Of a stretch of 61,901 nt of DNA, positions 9,590-18,300 are shown in pieces. The stretch is from Gammaproteobacteria bacterium (lineage in GTDB: Bacteria; Pseudomonadota; Gammaproteobacteria; Steroidobacterales; Steroidobacteraceae), in the NCBI GenBank assembly GCA_013289615.1, contig JABCZO010000026.1:1-61901 (forward strand), read 5' to 3'. The notes beneath the pieces are model-generated. The model did no database searches and was not told where the DNA came from. It saw only the letters and a program-made list of their open reading frames with translations. Position 1 is the first letter of the stretch; every line of letters begins with the position of its first letter. The translations under genes were made by a program, and so were the position numbers.

Positions 9590-10489
9590 ATGTCCGCCAC
9601 CAATGAAGAACTCTGGCCAGCGTTGCCGTACCAGGCGTGGAAGGACACCTACGCGACGCTGCATATGTGGTCGCAGATCGTGGGCAAGATCACGGTGGCG
9701 CTGGCACCGCCGATCAATCATTCCTGGGGCACTACACTGCACCTGACGGCGCGCGGGCTCGCGACCCGCAATCTGCCGCACGGCAGGCGCTCGTTCACGA
9801 TGGAGTTCGATTTCATCGATCACCGGCTGCTTATTCGGACCACGGATGGCGATCAGCGCGCGCTGGCGCTCAGTGCGCGATCGGTCGCCGATTTCTACCG
9901 GGAAGTGATGAACACGCTCAGCGCGATGGCATTGCCGGTGAAAATCTGGTCGATGCCGGTCGAAGTACCCGCGCCGATCCGCTTCGAGGACGACACCGTG
10001 CATCATTCGTACGACCCGGAGTTTGCGCATCGATTCTGGCGCATCCTGGTCCAGGTCGAACGGGTCTTTACCGCGTGCCGTTGTCGGTTCATCGGCAAGG
10101 CCAGCCCGGTACAGTTCTTCTGGGGGAGTTTCGATCTTGCGGTGTCGCGATTCTCCGGCAAGCCGGCGCCTGCGCGCGATGGCCCGGGATGGATGCAGGA
10201 TGCGTATTCGCACGAAGTGATCAGTCACGGCTTCTGGCCGGGGAGCGGCCCGGTGCTGGAACCGACGTTCTACGCCTATTGCGTCCCGGAGCCGAGCGGT
10301 TTCAAGGGCGCACGGATACGGCCAGCCGAGGCGTTTTATCACAAGGACCTGAACGAATTCGTTCTTACTTACGATGCGGCACGAACCGCCACATCGCCCG
10401 AGCAGGCCATCCAGGCGTTCATCGACAGCACCTACGAGCAGGCCGCCACGCTGGCGAATTGGGATCGCCCAGCGCTCGAGCGCGGCTAG
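9590..10489 (+). CDS. DUF5996 family protein
   Basis: About 299 residues from ATG 9590, which has an AAAGG about 6 bases upstream; the frame is open further back, but those residues do not look like protein. The sequence begins ELWPALPYQAWKDTYATLHM and contains NHSWGTTLHLTARGL and KASPVQFFWGSFDLAVSRFSG, which mark DUF5996, a widespread soluble family without known activity. The gene converges with the ABC ATPase gene: the last four bases overlap. Confidence 0.85.
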   Translation: MSATNEELWPALPYQAWKDTYATLHMWSQIVGKITVALAPPINHSWGTTLHLTARGLATRNLPHGRRSFTMEFDFIDHRLLIRTTDGDQRALALSARSVADFYREVMNTLSAMALPVKIWSMPVEVPAPIRFEDDTVHHSYDPEFAHRFWRILVQVERVFTACRCRFIGKASPVQFFWGSFDLAVSRFSGKPAPARDGPGWMQDAYSHEVISHGFWPGSGPVLEPTFYAYCVPEPSGFKGARIRPAEAFYHKDLNEFVLTYDAARTATSPEQAIQAFIDSTYEQAATLANWDRPALERG

Positions 10490-11235
10490 TCGCCCTCCAC
10501 GCCAAGCTCACGCAGAATCGCCTCCCTTAGCTCCTGCACCTGGGAGCTCGACAGCCGACGCGGATGCGCCATCGGAACATCGAATCGGGCCTGTATCCGC
10601 CCCGGACGGGCCGACATCACCAGGATGCGATCGGCAAGATGGATGGCCTCTTCGACGTCGTGGGTAATCAGCAACACGGTGTGATGCTCTTCGGTCAGCA
10701 CACGCAGCAGTTCGTTACGCATGCGCAGATTCATCAGCGCATCTAGCGCGGAGAACGGCTCATCCATGTAGAGGATCTCGGGCTTTACCACCAACGCGCG
10801 TGCCAGCTCGGCCCGCTTGAGCATGCCGCCCGACAGCTCGTGCGGATAGCTCGCCTCGAAACCCTTCAGTCCCACCATCTCGGCATAGTGATCCGCCAGT
10901 GCCTCCTTTTCCTCGTGTGGGTGGCCATTGAGGCCGAACATCAGGTTCTGCTGCACCGTCAGCCACGGAAATACCGAGCCATGCTGGGAGATCAGGATGC
11001 CCCTGGAACTGGGTTCGGTGCGTAGCACCCCGTCGGTACTGACGCAGCCCTGATCGGGCCGATCGAAACCGGCAATGATATTCATCAGCGTCGACTTGCC
11101 GCAGCCGGAAGGCCCGACAATCGCAACCAGCTCGCCGTCGCCGACTTCAAAGCTGATGCTGTCTACGACGTGCAGCGGACCTTTGTCTGAAGCATAGGAT
11201 TTGCTGACGTCCTTGACAGCGATCTTAGCGGGCAT
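10486..11235 (-). CDS. ABC importer ATP-binding protein (nitrate/sulfonate type)
   Basis: The protein has 249 residues with Walker A GPSGCGKST, a Q-loop (ILISQHGSVFPWLTV), signature ELSGGMLKRAELARAL, Walker B ILYMDEPFSALDA and switch His ITHD. It is closest in style to NrtD/SsuB/TauB ATPases. It overlaps the permease gene by 11 bases and is the last gene of the five-gene operon reading leftward from 14079. It should energise uptake through the adjacent permease. Confidence 0.9.
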   Translation of the reverse strand: MPAKIAVKDVSKSYASDKGPLHVVDSISFEVGDGELVAIVGPSGCGKSTLMNIIAGFDRPDQGCVSTDGVLRTEPSSRGILISQHGSVFPWLTVQQNLMFGLNGHPHEEKEALADHYAEMVGLKGFEASYPHELSGGMLKRAELARALVVKPEILYMDEPFSALDALMNLRMRNELLRVLTEEHHTVLLITHDVEEAIHLADRILVMSARPGRIQARFDVPMAHPRRLSSSQVQELREAILRELGVEGD

Positions 11236-11974
11236 AGCGCCACCTCACCAGCTTGTGCCCTTCGAGCAGGCGCATTGCGCGGTCGAGCATCAGGCCTATC
11301 AAGCCGATGACAATCATGCCCGCGATCACCAGATCGTAGCGATTTCCGGCGTTTCTAGAATCGATGATCAGATAGCCCAGACCCGAGTGCAGCGCGATCA
11401 TCTCGGCCGCGACCACCACCAGCCACGCGACCCCGAGTCCGACTCGCATGCCGACGATGATCTGCGGCAGCACCGCGGGGATCACGACCTGTTTGAACAG
11501 CGTGTAGCGCGATACGCCGAAATTCGCCGCCGCGCGCAGGTAGCGCCGCTCGATGGCGTGCACGCCGGCGGTGGTCTGCACGACCATCGGAAATACCGAC
11601 GAGATGAAAATAAGAAAGATCGGCGACAGATTGCCCACCCCGAACCATAGGATCGCGATCGGAATCCAGGCGATCGGGGATATCGGCCGCAGCATCTGGA
11701 AGATCGGATTCAGTGTCGCGTAGGCGCCTCGCACCCATCCCATCCATAGCCCGAGCGGAATCGCGAAGGCAACCGCGAGCAGAAATCCCGCGCCCACCCG
11801 GTACAACGACGCGCCGATGTCTGCCCAGAGCGATCCGTCGCGGGACAGCTCCCAGATTCCGGTGACCACCTGCAGAGGGGTGGGAAAAATAACGCTCCCG
11901 GTGACGACAACCAGCATCCACCACACGACAATCAACAGGCACCCGATGGCGACGGACGGAAGGATTTTTTCCAT
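11225..11974 (-). CDS. ABC importer permease (NrtB/SsuC type)
   Basis: About 249 residues with six hydrophobic helices. The cytoplasmic EAA loop is plain: LRAAANFGVSRYTLFKQVV, continuing IPAVLPQIIVGMR. This is the BPD-type inner-membrane component used by nitrate, sulfonate, taurine and bicarbonate importers. ATG 11974 is chosen because it lies just past the stop of the cupredoxin-like gene; the frame is open to 12022. The downstream ATPase overlaps its 3' end. Confidence 0.88.
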   Translation of the reverse strand: MEKILPSVAIGCLLIVVWWMLVVVTGSVIFPTPLQVVTGIWELSRDGSLWADIGASLYRVGAGFLLAVAFAIPLGLWMGWVRGAYATLNPIFQMLRPISPIAWIPIAILWFGVGNLSPIFLIFISSVFPMVVQTTAGVHAIERRYLRAAANFGVSRYTLFKQVVIPAVLPQIIVGMRVGLGVAWLVVVAAEMIALHSGLGYLIIDSRNAGNRYDLVIAGMIVIGLIGLMLDRAMRLLEGHKLVRWRYAR

Positions 11975-11984
11975 TGCCACGGAG

Positions 11985-12440
11985 TTATTTCCACGCGCCC
12001 GAGCGCCACAGATTGGCGGCACGCCAATTGAGGCGAGCCCAGGGCGAGAGCGGGTTCGGTTCGACGATGATGCTCATCTGTCCGCTCAGATGCGCGCTGC
12101 AGGAAAACTGATAACTGGCGGCCATCGCAAACGGCAGCCGGAAACTTTGCCCCGGCATCATCAGAATCGATCCGAACACCTGCGGCACGTCGTCAAGATT
12201 CTTCAGCACCAGGATATCCCTGACGCCCAGCGTCAGGCGGATCTCGGCCGGCAGGATCTCCACCTTGTTTCCTGCCATACGGCGCGCCCAGGTCCCCTTT
12301 GGAATTTCAAACAACCTGTCCCTCGACTCGGTCCGTATGGGGGTCAATGCGGCCCAGCCGATGGTGCCGATCGCCACAACCGCCAGCGGCAGCAGTAGCC
12401 GGTTGCGCCGCAGGTAGCCCGACAGGCGGGTGGCGCTCAT
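11985..12440 (-). CDS. Membrane-anchored cupredoxin-like protein
   Basis: This 151-residue protein has one N-terminal membrane helix (about residues 15-33) and a periplasmic domain whose end reads PGQSFRLPFAMAASYQFSC, then SAHLSGQM. Cys114, His117 and Met122 fit the C-x2-H-x4-M copper-binding end of cupredoxins, and NLDDVPQVFG occupies the place of the upstream strand. There the usual first His ligand seems to be Gln87, and His117 is the only His in the protein, so a normal type 1 copper site is unlikely. It lies between the SCO and permease genes with gaps of about 10 bases on each side. It could bind copper in another way, receive it from SCO, or be only structural. Confidence 0.7.
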   Translation of the reverse strand: MSATRLSGYLRRNRLLLPLAVVAIGTIGWAALTPIRTESRDRLFEIPKGTWARRMAGNKVEILPAEIRLTLGVRDILVLKNLDDVPQVFGSILMMPGQSFRLPFAMAASYQFSCSAHLSGQMSIIVEPNPLSPWARLNWRAANLWRSGAWK

Positions 12441-12449
12441 TGCATGCGC

Positions 12450-13028
12450 TCACTTACGCAGCAATTCGCTGACGTCGTGGACGTAGTCATCGGCGACGTG
12501 CCCGAACGGCATCAGTGCGCACAGGTAGCCGGCGCGGTCGATCAGATAGACATATGAGCTGTGCGACATCACATAGCCGTCGGCGGTCGGTATTTTTGTC
12601 GCCGCGATGCCGTAATCCTGGCGCACGGCGGCAAGCTGCGCCGCCGTGCCGGTACCGCCGATGAAGCTTGGATCAAAGGTGGTCAGGTACTTGCGCATGC
12701 GCTCGGCGTCGTCTCGCTCCGGGTCTACCGTGAGGTAAACCACCTGTAGATTCTCGCCCAGGGCGCCCAGCTTCCTGTGCGCCTGGGCCAGCACCGCCAG
12801 TGTCACCGGGCATACCGCGCTACACGCGGTGTAGCCAAACGACAGCAGAACGACCTTGCCCCGGTACCGACTCAGTTTCAATTCGCCGCCGTCCGATGCG
12901 CGGATCGAAAAATCCGGTGCCAGCCGCTGTGGACTGAACATCCCTGCGATCAGAGGGCTACTGTCGTCGGCACCGGCGGCAACGGCGCAGCACAACAGCG
13001 GCAACAGCAGTGTAACGAGGCGTTTCAT
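12450..13028 (-). CDS. SCO1/SenC family copper chaperone/thioredoxin-like protein
   Basis: About 192 residues: a signal peptide or anchor (MKRLVTLLLPLLCCAVAAGA) followed by a thioredoxin fold. The copper-binding Cys pair is in GYTACSAVCPVTL (CxxxC), and the matching His is in VMSHSSYVYLID. SCO proteins hand copper to the CuA site of cytochrome oxidase or reduce its thiols. Here the gene sits inside an ABC importer operon, next to a cupredoxin-like protein and away from any oxidase gene in this window. An ATG at 13046 is an alternative start, just past the stop of the substrate-binding protein gene. Confidence 0.9.
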   Translation of the reverse strand: MKRLVTLLLPLLCCAVAAGADDSSPLIAGMFSPQRLAPDFSIRASDGGELKLSRYRGKVVLLSFGYTACSAVCPVTLAVLAQAHRKLGALGENLQVVYLTVDPERDDAERMRKYLTTFDPSFIGGTGTAAQLAAVRQDYGIAATKIPTADGYVMSHSSYVYLIDRAGYLCALMPFGHVADDYVHDVSELLRK

Positions 13029-13047
13029 CGGCGTGACACGCGGCATT

Positions 13048-14079
13048 TTAGAGCGCGATGGTCGCGGCTTTGGCGTTCGCGACAAAACTGTCGTCGACAT
13101 ACTGTTGGTAGGCAATTTCATGCTTGATCGTGCCGGCCGCGCGCGACAGCTGCATCAGCTCCTCGAATTCCGATCTGATCATGCGCAGGTCGCCGTAGGT
13201 CACCCGATCGGTCGGGTTCTCCATCACGTACTGCAGCACGTTCGGATCCTGATTGAAGTACTCGCGCCGGCAGGCGATGGCGACCGCCTTGTTGCGATTG
13301 TCCTGCTTGGTGTCGAGCCACAAGCCGGCGCCCAGTATCTGGTCAACCAGATCCTGCACCATCGCACGATTGTCCCTGATCAACTCCTCGCGCACCGTCA
13401 GCACACAGCAGATGTAGTTGCGCCATTCATCGCGCGTCATGCGCAGTGGGCGCGCGTAGCCGGCGCGCTGCGCCACCGCGCCGAACGGTTCGCCGGTGCA
13501 GTAGGCATCGACCGCGTTGGCGTACAGCGCGGCCGGCATGTCCGGAGGCGCCATCTCGATGATCTGTATATCGGCCGGGGTCATGTCTTCCTGTGCCAGC
13601 ATCTTTCTCAGGAACAGAAAGTCGACCGCGAAGCGGCTGGGGACGGCGATACGCTTGCCTGCGAGTTGCCTGAAATGCTGGTAAGCAGAATCGGTGCGCA
13701 CCATGATCACGGCCCCGGAACGGTGCCCCAGCGAGACAATCTTGACCGGAATCTTCCGGTCGGCCAGATCCATCACCAGCGGCGCTAGCATATAGGCCGC
13801 TTCGATCCTGCCGCCCATCAGCGATTCCTTGATCTCCGGCCAGCCGTTGTACTTGCTGTACTCGTATTCAAAGTGGGGGCCGCCGGTTTTGTCGGCGGCG
13901 TTGCTGGCCGCCCTGGCCACGCAGGCTACCGGCAGCGTAAGGTTGCAGGTAACCGGCAGGCCGCCGACGGCCAGCGAGTTTTGCCGCTGCCCTTTGTTGG
14001 AACAGGACAGTGCGCCGATCGGTAGCGTCGCTGCGAGCGCGCCCTGGAGCACCAGTCTGCGGTCAACCAACTGCGCCAT
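13048..14079 (-). CDS. ABC importer substrate-binding protein (NrtA/SsuA-like, Tat-type signal)
   Basis: About 343 residues from ATG 14079, which has GGAGA about 10 bases upstream. The N terminus has MAQLVDRRLVLQG followed by a hydrophobic stretch ending GALSCSN, which looks like a Tat signal and possibly a lipid-attached Cys. The body matches NMT1/NrtA-type binding proteins (LMGGRIEAAYMLAPLVMDLA; KRIAVPSRFAVDFLFLRK; DAYCTGEPFGAVAQRAG). Relatives bind nitrate, bicarbonate, sulfonates or pyrimidines. It is the first gene of the operon and so its ligand defines the importer. The SCO and cupredoxin-like genes downstream suggest the ligand or its use may involve copper, but this is inference. Confidence 0.85.
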   Translation of the reverse strand: MAQLVDRRLVLQGALAATLPIGALSCSNKGQRQNSLAVGGLPVTCNLTLPVACVARAASNAADKTGGPHFEYEYSKYNGWPEIKESLMGGRIEAAYMLAPLVMDLADRKIPVKIVSLGHRSGAVIMVRTDSAYQHFRQLAGKRIAVPSRFAVDFLFLRKMLAQEDMTPADIQIIEMAPPDMPAALYANAVDAYCTGEPFGAVAQRAGYARPLRMTRDEWRNYICCVLTVREELIRDNRAMVQDLVDQILGAGLWLDTKQDNRNKAVAIACRREYFNQDPNVLQYVMENPTDRVTYGDLRMIRSEFEELMQLSRAAGTIKHEIAYQQYVDDSFVANAKAATIAL

Positions 14080-14289
14080 CCCAGAAAGTCTCCGATAGTC
14101 GCCACCACCTGCCCCTGCGCGGCTGGCCAGTCTATCGAAACAGTGGGTTGGCCGCAGCCCGGGGCCCCCGGGCAGTATCCGCGCGCGCGCTGCAGTGCCG
14201 GTTGAAAAGAAACGATCATACCGGCTTCGCAAAAACGTCATACCCTGGCGTCAGTCTCGTTAAGCGAACCTCGACTGGAGTCTTATCCC

Positions 14290-14655
14290 ATGCCCTTCGG
14301 TCTGCACCCCCAGGACGAATTCACCCAGCGCCGTCTGCAGCGCCTGGAACTGCGCTATCGCCGTGCGCAGTTTGTCCTCGCCGGGGCCCAGACGGTGTAC
14401 GAGTCGATGCGCACGAGGCCGCATGCCGACCCGCTGAGGCTGGATCAGGCGCGCCAGCGCATCGAGCGGGCGCAGGAGTCGCTACTGGATATCCAGAGCA
14501 TCATCGAATACCTGGAAGACGGCGAGCAGGTCGCGCCGGCGGCAGCGTGGCCGACTACGCCGGAACCGGCGGGTGCGACACCGCCCGACGCAGCGCCGCA
14601 CGCGCCAGCAGGCGCGTCGAATCGAGCGTCGCCAGCCTGGAATTGGCGTCGCTGA
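14290..14655 (+). CDS. Hypothetical protein, helical N terminus
   Basis: A 121-residue frame. Residues 8-75 are strongly helical, rich in Arg, Gln and Glu (FTQRRLQRLELRYRRAQFVL; IERAQESLLDIQSIIEYLED), with likely coiled-coil character. The tail is rich in Ala and Pro and overlaps the 3' end of the convergent racemase gene by about 100 bases, so the last third may only be read-through of that gene. I do not recognise a family. Confidence 0.5.
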   Translation: MPFGLHPQDEFTQRRLQRLELRYRRAQFVLAGAQTVYESMRTRPHADPLRLDQARQRIERAQESLLDIQSIIEYLEDGEQVAPAAAWPTTPEPAGATPPDAAPHAPAGASNRASPAWNWRR

Positions 14656-15262
14656 GGATCAGGGGGATCTCAGTGCAGCCGAGTACGACGGCATCGCAGC
14701 CTTGCTGCTGCATTCGTCCGATCACGCGCTGAAAGTAACTGACGGCCTCGGGCTTGAACACGCCATAGACCAGCTCATCCAGGATGATGCGGTTCATTTC
14801 CGCGCGCTCCTCTTGGTCCGGCCTCAGGTACTCGAGGCCGCGGGCCATGAGCTTTTGCGGATAAACCTCGCTGTCGACCAGATAACGCGTCCCGGTCAGG
14901 CCCAGGCGCCGAAACCCCCGCTCCACCGCGTGGGCGGCCACCACCTCGGCGATGTGCAGCCACGGAAGCGGCGATCGCGCTTCGACGTAAGGCAGCGCCT
15001 GATGAATCGTATTGTCGGGGCAGATCAGGAAGTCGGCGCCGCAGCGGGCAAGCTTGTCGGCCGAGGACAGCATCAGGTCGCCCACGCCCTGCCAATCGCC
15101 TCGATAGATGCACTTCATGTACTGGCCGAGCGAGTGCGTGTGCATCGAGACGTCAGGATGATCGTGCGGGCCGAGCAGCGGCGCGCCCTCGATGCAGACC
15201 GTCCGATAACAAAGCGCCGCACCTTCGGCGGAGCAGGCGACGATACCGATATGTTGCGGCAT
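14555..15262 (-). CDS. Aspartate/glutamate racemase family protein
   Basis: About 235 residues from ATG 15262 (MPQHIGIVACSAEGAAL). The two halves of the cofactor-free racemase site are visible: FLICPDNTIHQAL in the N-terminal half and AVVLGCTEIPLILSD near the end, each with a Cys. The family interconverts D and L forms of acidic amino acids or opens related rings. In the first motif the Cys stands three residues before Asn rather than the more common one or two, so the substrate may differ. The gene is divergent from a class V aminotransferase. Confidence 0.82.
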   Translation of the reverse strand: MPQHIGIVACSAEGAALCYRTVCIEGAPLLGPHDHPDVSMHTHSLGQYMKCIYRGDWQGVGDLMLSSADKLARCGADFLICPDNTIHQALPYVEARSPLPWLHIAEVVAAHAVERGFRRLGLTGTRYLVDSEVYPQKLMARGLEYLRPDQEERAEMNRIILDELVYGVFKPEAVSYFQRVIGRMQQQGCDAVVLGCTEIPLILSDANSRLATLDSTRLLARAALRRAVSHPPVPA

Positions 15263-15416
15263 GCTGTGAGTGTACGAATGCGGCGCCGATCTGGAAATAG
15301 CCAACGCAGTCGCCATCGGCCGGGTGATCGCGTTTCTGGAAACGCTGGCCGGATTGGGTGATCATGGTGCATGCGAATGTTCCCGGCCGCAGGCACCGGA
15401 TTCATCGGTTAGTGCC

Positions 15417-16604
15417 TTGGATATCCAGCGATTGCGTTCCGATACGCCCGGATGCCAGGAGCGCGTTCATCTGAACAACGCCGGCTCGGGACTGATGCCG
15501 GGTCCGGTGGTGCGCGCGATTCAGGATCACATCACGCTCGAGAGCCGTATCGGTGGCTATGAGGCGGCAGAGGCGCGCCAGGACGCCGTGCAGGACGCCT
15601 ATCGCTCGCTCGCGCATCTGATCGGCGCGCAACCCCGGAACATCGCCTTCACCGAGAATGCAACGGCCTCGTTCATCCAGGCGCTGTCCTCGGTGCGGCT
15701 GCAACGAGGCGATGTGATCCTGACGACGCGCAACGACTACGCTTCCAACCAGATACAGTTCCTGTCGCTACAGGCACGGCTGGGGGTAAGGATCGTGCGG
15801 GCGCCCGATCACAGCCAGGGCGGCGTGGATGTGCAGGCGATGGACGAGCTGATCCGGCGCCTTAGCCCTAAGCTCGTCTGTGTAACCCACGTCCCGACCA
15901 ATTCCGGCCTTATCCAGGATGTGACTGCGATCGGCTCGCTGTGCCGCAACGCCGGCGTGCTCTACCTCGTGGACGCCTGCCAATCCATCGGCCAGTTGCC
16001 GATCGACGTCGCCGGGCTGGGATGCGATTTCCTGTCGGCCAGTGCGCGCAAGTACCTGCGCGGCCCCCGCGGCGCCGGCTTCCTGTACGTATCGGACCGG
16101 GTGCTGGATCTGGGCCTGGAGCCGCTGTTTATCGACATGAGAGGCGCGGACTGGATTGCCGAGGACCGCTATCGCGCGCTGCCGGATGCCAGACGATTCG
16201 AGAACTGGGAGTTCGCCTGGGCGCTGGTGCTCGCAACCGGGGAAGCCGCCCGGTATGCAACGGCACTGGGGATCGAGCCGATCCGCTGGCGCATAGCAGC
16301 CCTCGCCACGCGGCTGCGCGAACGACTCGGCAGCATCGGCCAGGTGCGGCTGCTCGATCGCGGTAGCGACCTGTGCGGGATCGTCTCCGTGGCCATAGCG
16401 GGCCACGATCCGGGCGAACTGGTAAGCGCACTGCGCGCTCGCGGCATTAACACCTCGGCGCAGATCCGCGAGTACGCAGTGATCGATTACGACGACAAGC
16501 GCGTGAGCTCGTCGCTGCGTATTTCGCCGCACTATTACAACACCGAGGAGGAGATCGACCTGGCGGTGTCTGCGATTCGGGAATTGCTGGCTGCAAGGTC
16601 ATAG
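15417..16604 (+). CDS. Class V PLP-dependent aminotransferase (isopenicillin-N-epimerase/desulfurase-like)
   Basis: About 395 residues. The first part reads DIQRLRSDTPGCQERVHLNN, then AGSGLMPGPV, the usual beginning of this subfamily, so I chose the TTG at 15417. An ATG at 15270 would add 49 residues that do not look conserved and would overlap the 5' region of the racemase gene. The PLP-binding Lys is in SASARKYLRGPRGAGFLYV, and LVDACQSIGQLPIDV holds the cofactor-ring Asp. The fold serves cysteine desulfurases, epimerases and kynureninase-like enzymes; the exact reaction is open. The divergent racemase suggests shared amino-acid chemistry. Confidence 0.82.
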   Translation: MDIQRLRSDTPGCQERVHLNNAGSGLMPGPVVRAIQDHITLESRIGGYEAAEARQDAVQDAYRSLAHLIGAQPRNIAFTENATASFIQALSSVRLQRGDVILTTRNDYASNQIQFLSLQARLGVRIVRAPDHSQGGVDVQAMDELIRRLSPKLVCVTHVPTNSGLIQDVTAIGSLCRNAGVLYLVDACQSIGQLPIDVAGLGCDFLSASARKYLRGPRGAGFLYVSDRVLDLGLEPLFIDMRGADWIAEDRYRALPDARRFENWEFAWALVLATGEAARYATALGIEPIRWRIAALATRLRERLGSIGQVRLLDRGSDLCGIVSVAIAGHDPGELVSALRARGINTSAQIREYAVIDYDDKRVSSSLRISPHYYNTEEEIDLAVSAIRELLAARS

Positions 16605-16622
16605 CTTCAAGGCGGCTCGAGC

Positions 16623-17534
16623 CTACAGCGGCGGGTCGGCGGGCAGCGCGGTCGGCACGTTATCGGTGACGCCCTGCCCGGTTCGGTGGGCACGTAGCAT
16701 GATGTACAGCCCGCTGGCCACGATCAGCGCGGCACCGACGAAGGTAGCGATCGGCGCACGCGCAGACCAGATCAACCAGTCGAACATCGCTCCCCAGAGC
16801 AGTGCCGTGTAATCGAACGGCGCAACCACGGATGCCGGCGCCAGTACAAACGCCTTGACGATAAGAAACTGCCCGATGGCCCCTGACAGTCCCAGGCCGA
16901 AGATCAGCGCCCAGTCGCTGCGCGCGATCGGTTGCCATCCAGGCGCCGCCATCAGACCGCAGCCGAGGGCCAGCAGCGCGAGAAACCAGAACACCATGCT
17001 CTCGGGCGTCTCGGTTGCCGCCATGAAGCGGGCCAGCACATAGTTGACGGCGTAACAGGCCGCCGATCCGAGCGCGGCCAGTGCCGCGACCATCGGCAGG
17101 CCATTGGAAGACGGGCGCAATACGCACACCGCTCCCATCAGTCCCACACTCACGGCGATCCAGCCACCCGCCGTCACCTGTTCTTTCAACGCCAGCACCG
17201 ACAGCACGGTCACCAGCAGCGGCGCCACCATGTACAGCGTGTACACGTTGGACAGCGAGGTACCGCGAATGGCGTAGGTGAACCCCAGCATCATCGCAAC
17301 GGCCAAAGCGCCGCGGATCAGATGCAGCTCCCAGCGTCGGATCTTCAGTGTGCCAAGACGCCCGCGAACGATCAGTGGTGCCAGCAGAAACGGTATCGAG
17401 GCGAGACCGCGCAGCGTACTCACCTGTAGCGCCGGGTAATGAGCCGTCAGCAGCTTCAGCAGCACGTCCAACACCGACAGGAAGCCCACCGCCATCAGCA
17501 TGTGGGTAATTGCGCGCGCGTGATTTGCTGCCAT
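16623..17534 (-). CDS. EamA/DMT family transporter
   Basis: About 303 residues with ten hydrophobic helices in two EamA repeats. The start region is AVGFLSVLDVLLKLLTAHYP, and APLLVTVLSVLALKEQVTAG and FDYTALLWGAMFDWLIW are typical of RhaT/EamA inner-membrane permeases. ATG 17534 is chosen; the open frame upstream to 17747 encodes Arg/Gln-rich residues that do not look real. It converges with the aminotransferase (stops 18 bases apart) and is divergent from the DUF2459 gene. The substrate is unknown. Confidence 0.85.
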   Translation of the reverse strand: MAANHARAITHMLMAVGFLSVLDVLLKLLTAHYPALQVSTLRGLASIPFLLAPLIVRGRLGTLKIRRWELHLIRGALAVAMMLGFTYAIRGTSLSNVYTLYMVAPLLVTVLSVLALKEQVTAGGWIAVSVGLMGAVCVLRPSSNGLPMVAALAALGSAACYAVNYVLARFMAATETPESMVFWFLALLALGCGLMAAPGWQPIARSDWALIFGLGLSGAIGQFLIVKAFVLAPASVVAPFDYTALLWGAMFDWLIWSARAPIATFVGAALIVASGLYIMLRAHRTGQGVTDNVPTALPADPPL

Positions 17535-17588
17535 GCCGGGGAGCTTAACCTGCGCCAGTGCGCCGTGGCAGCTCGCTATACTCGTTGC

Positions 17589-18248
17589 ATGCCACGACCC
17601 GTTTGCGCCTCGTTGCCGGTCGCGCTCGCCGCATGCAGCGCACTGCTGGTGGCGTGCAGCGGCGCGCCGGCGCGACTGGCGCTCCGCCCGCCGAACAGCT
17701 CGCCGGATTCGTCCACCATCATCTACGTGATCAAGCGCAGCTGGCATGTCGATATTGGATTTGCGACTGCGGATCTGCAGCCGCCGCTGGCGTCGCTGCG
17801 CACAGACTTTCCGGACTCACGCATTGTGCTGTTTGGATTCGGCGACCGCCGTTATCTGCTGGATAATGACCGCGGATTCGGCATGCTCGCGGCACTGTGG
17901 CCGGGGGCGGGGTTGATGCTGGTGAGCGGCCTGGGCAGCAGCGCCCAAGCCGCCTTTGGCGAGGACAACGTGATTGAGATTCCGGTCAGCGCAGCCCAGG
18001 CCCGAATGGCGCAGCAGTTCGTGTGGCAGAGTCTTGCCGCCGATCGCGCTGCGGTTGCACCGCTGCGCGCGGGGCCCTATGAGGGCAGCTTGTATTACGA
18101 AGCCTCGGAACGGTACTCCGGCTGGCACACCTGCAATACGTGGGCAGCGGAGGCATTGCGCGCCACCGCTCTTCCCGTCCATAGCTTCGGCGTCTTATTC
18201 GCCGGGCAGCTCTGGATCCAGGCACAACGACTGGACGGCCACCACTGA
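17589..18248 (+). CDS. DUF2459 lipoprotein
   Basis: The 219-residue product has a lipoprotein signal (ACSALLVACSG, Cys23 as probable lipid site). The body matches DUF2459: TIIYVIKRSWHVDIGFA, FGFGDRRYLLD and SGWHTCNTWAAEALRA, where conserved His and Cys residues suggest a papain-like or NlpC-like hydrolase fold. The family has been annotated as urease-associated without firm proof. ATG 17589 follows the divergent transporter start by 54 bases. A tight hairpin follows the stop. Confidence 0.82.
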   Translation: MPRPVCASLPVALAACSALLVACSGAPARLALRPPNSSPDSSTIIYVIKRSWHVDIGFATADLQPPLASLRTDFPDSRIVLFGFGDRRYLLDNDRGFGMLAALWPGAGLMLVSGLGSSAQAAFGEDNVIEIPVSAAQARMAQQFVWQSLAADRAAVAPLRAGPYEGSLYYEASERYSGWHTCNTWAAEALRATALPVHSFGVLFAGQLWIQAQRLDGHH

Positions 18249-18249
18249 T

Positions 18250-18265
18250 CGCGCCGAGAGGCGCG
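18250..18265. terminator. Stable GC hairpin with GAGA tetraloop between convergent genes
   Basis: CGCGCC (18250-18255), loop GAGA, GGCGCG (18260-18265). It starts one base after the DUF2459 stop and lies between that gene and the convergent small lipoprotein gene. The GNRA tetraloop makes it very stable. There is no T tract in either direction, so it may protect 3' ends or act with Rho rather than as an intrinsic terminator. Confidence 0.4.
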
Positions 18266-18300
18266 GGGTTGCCAGCATCGCCGCAACTGCAAGGCGAGCC

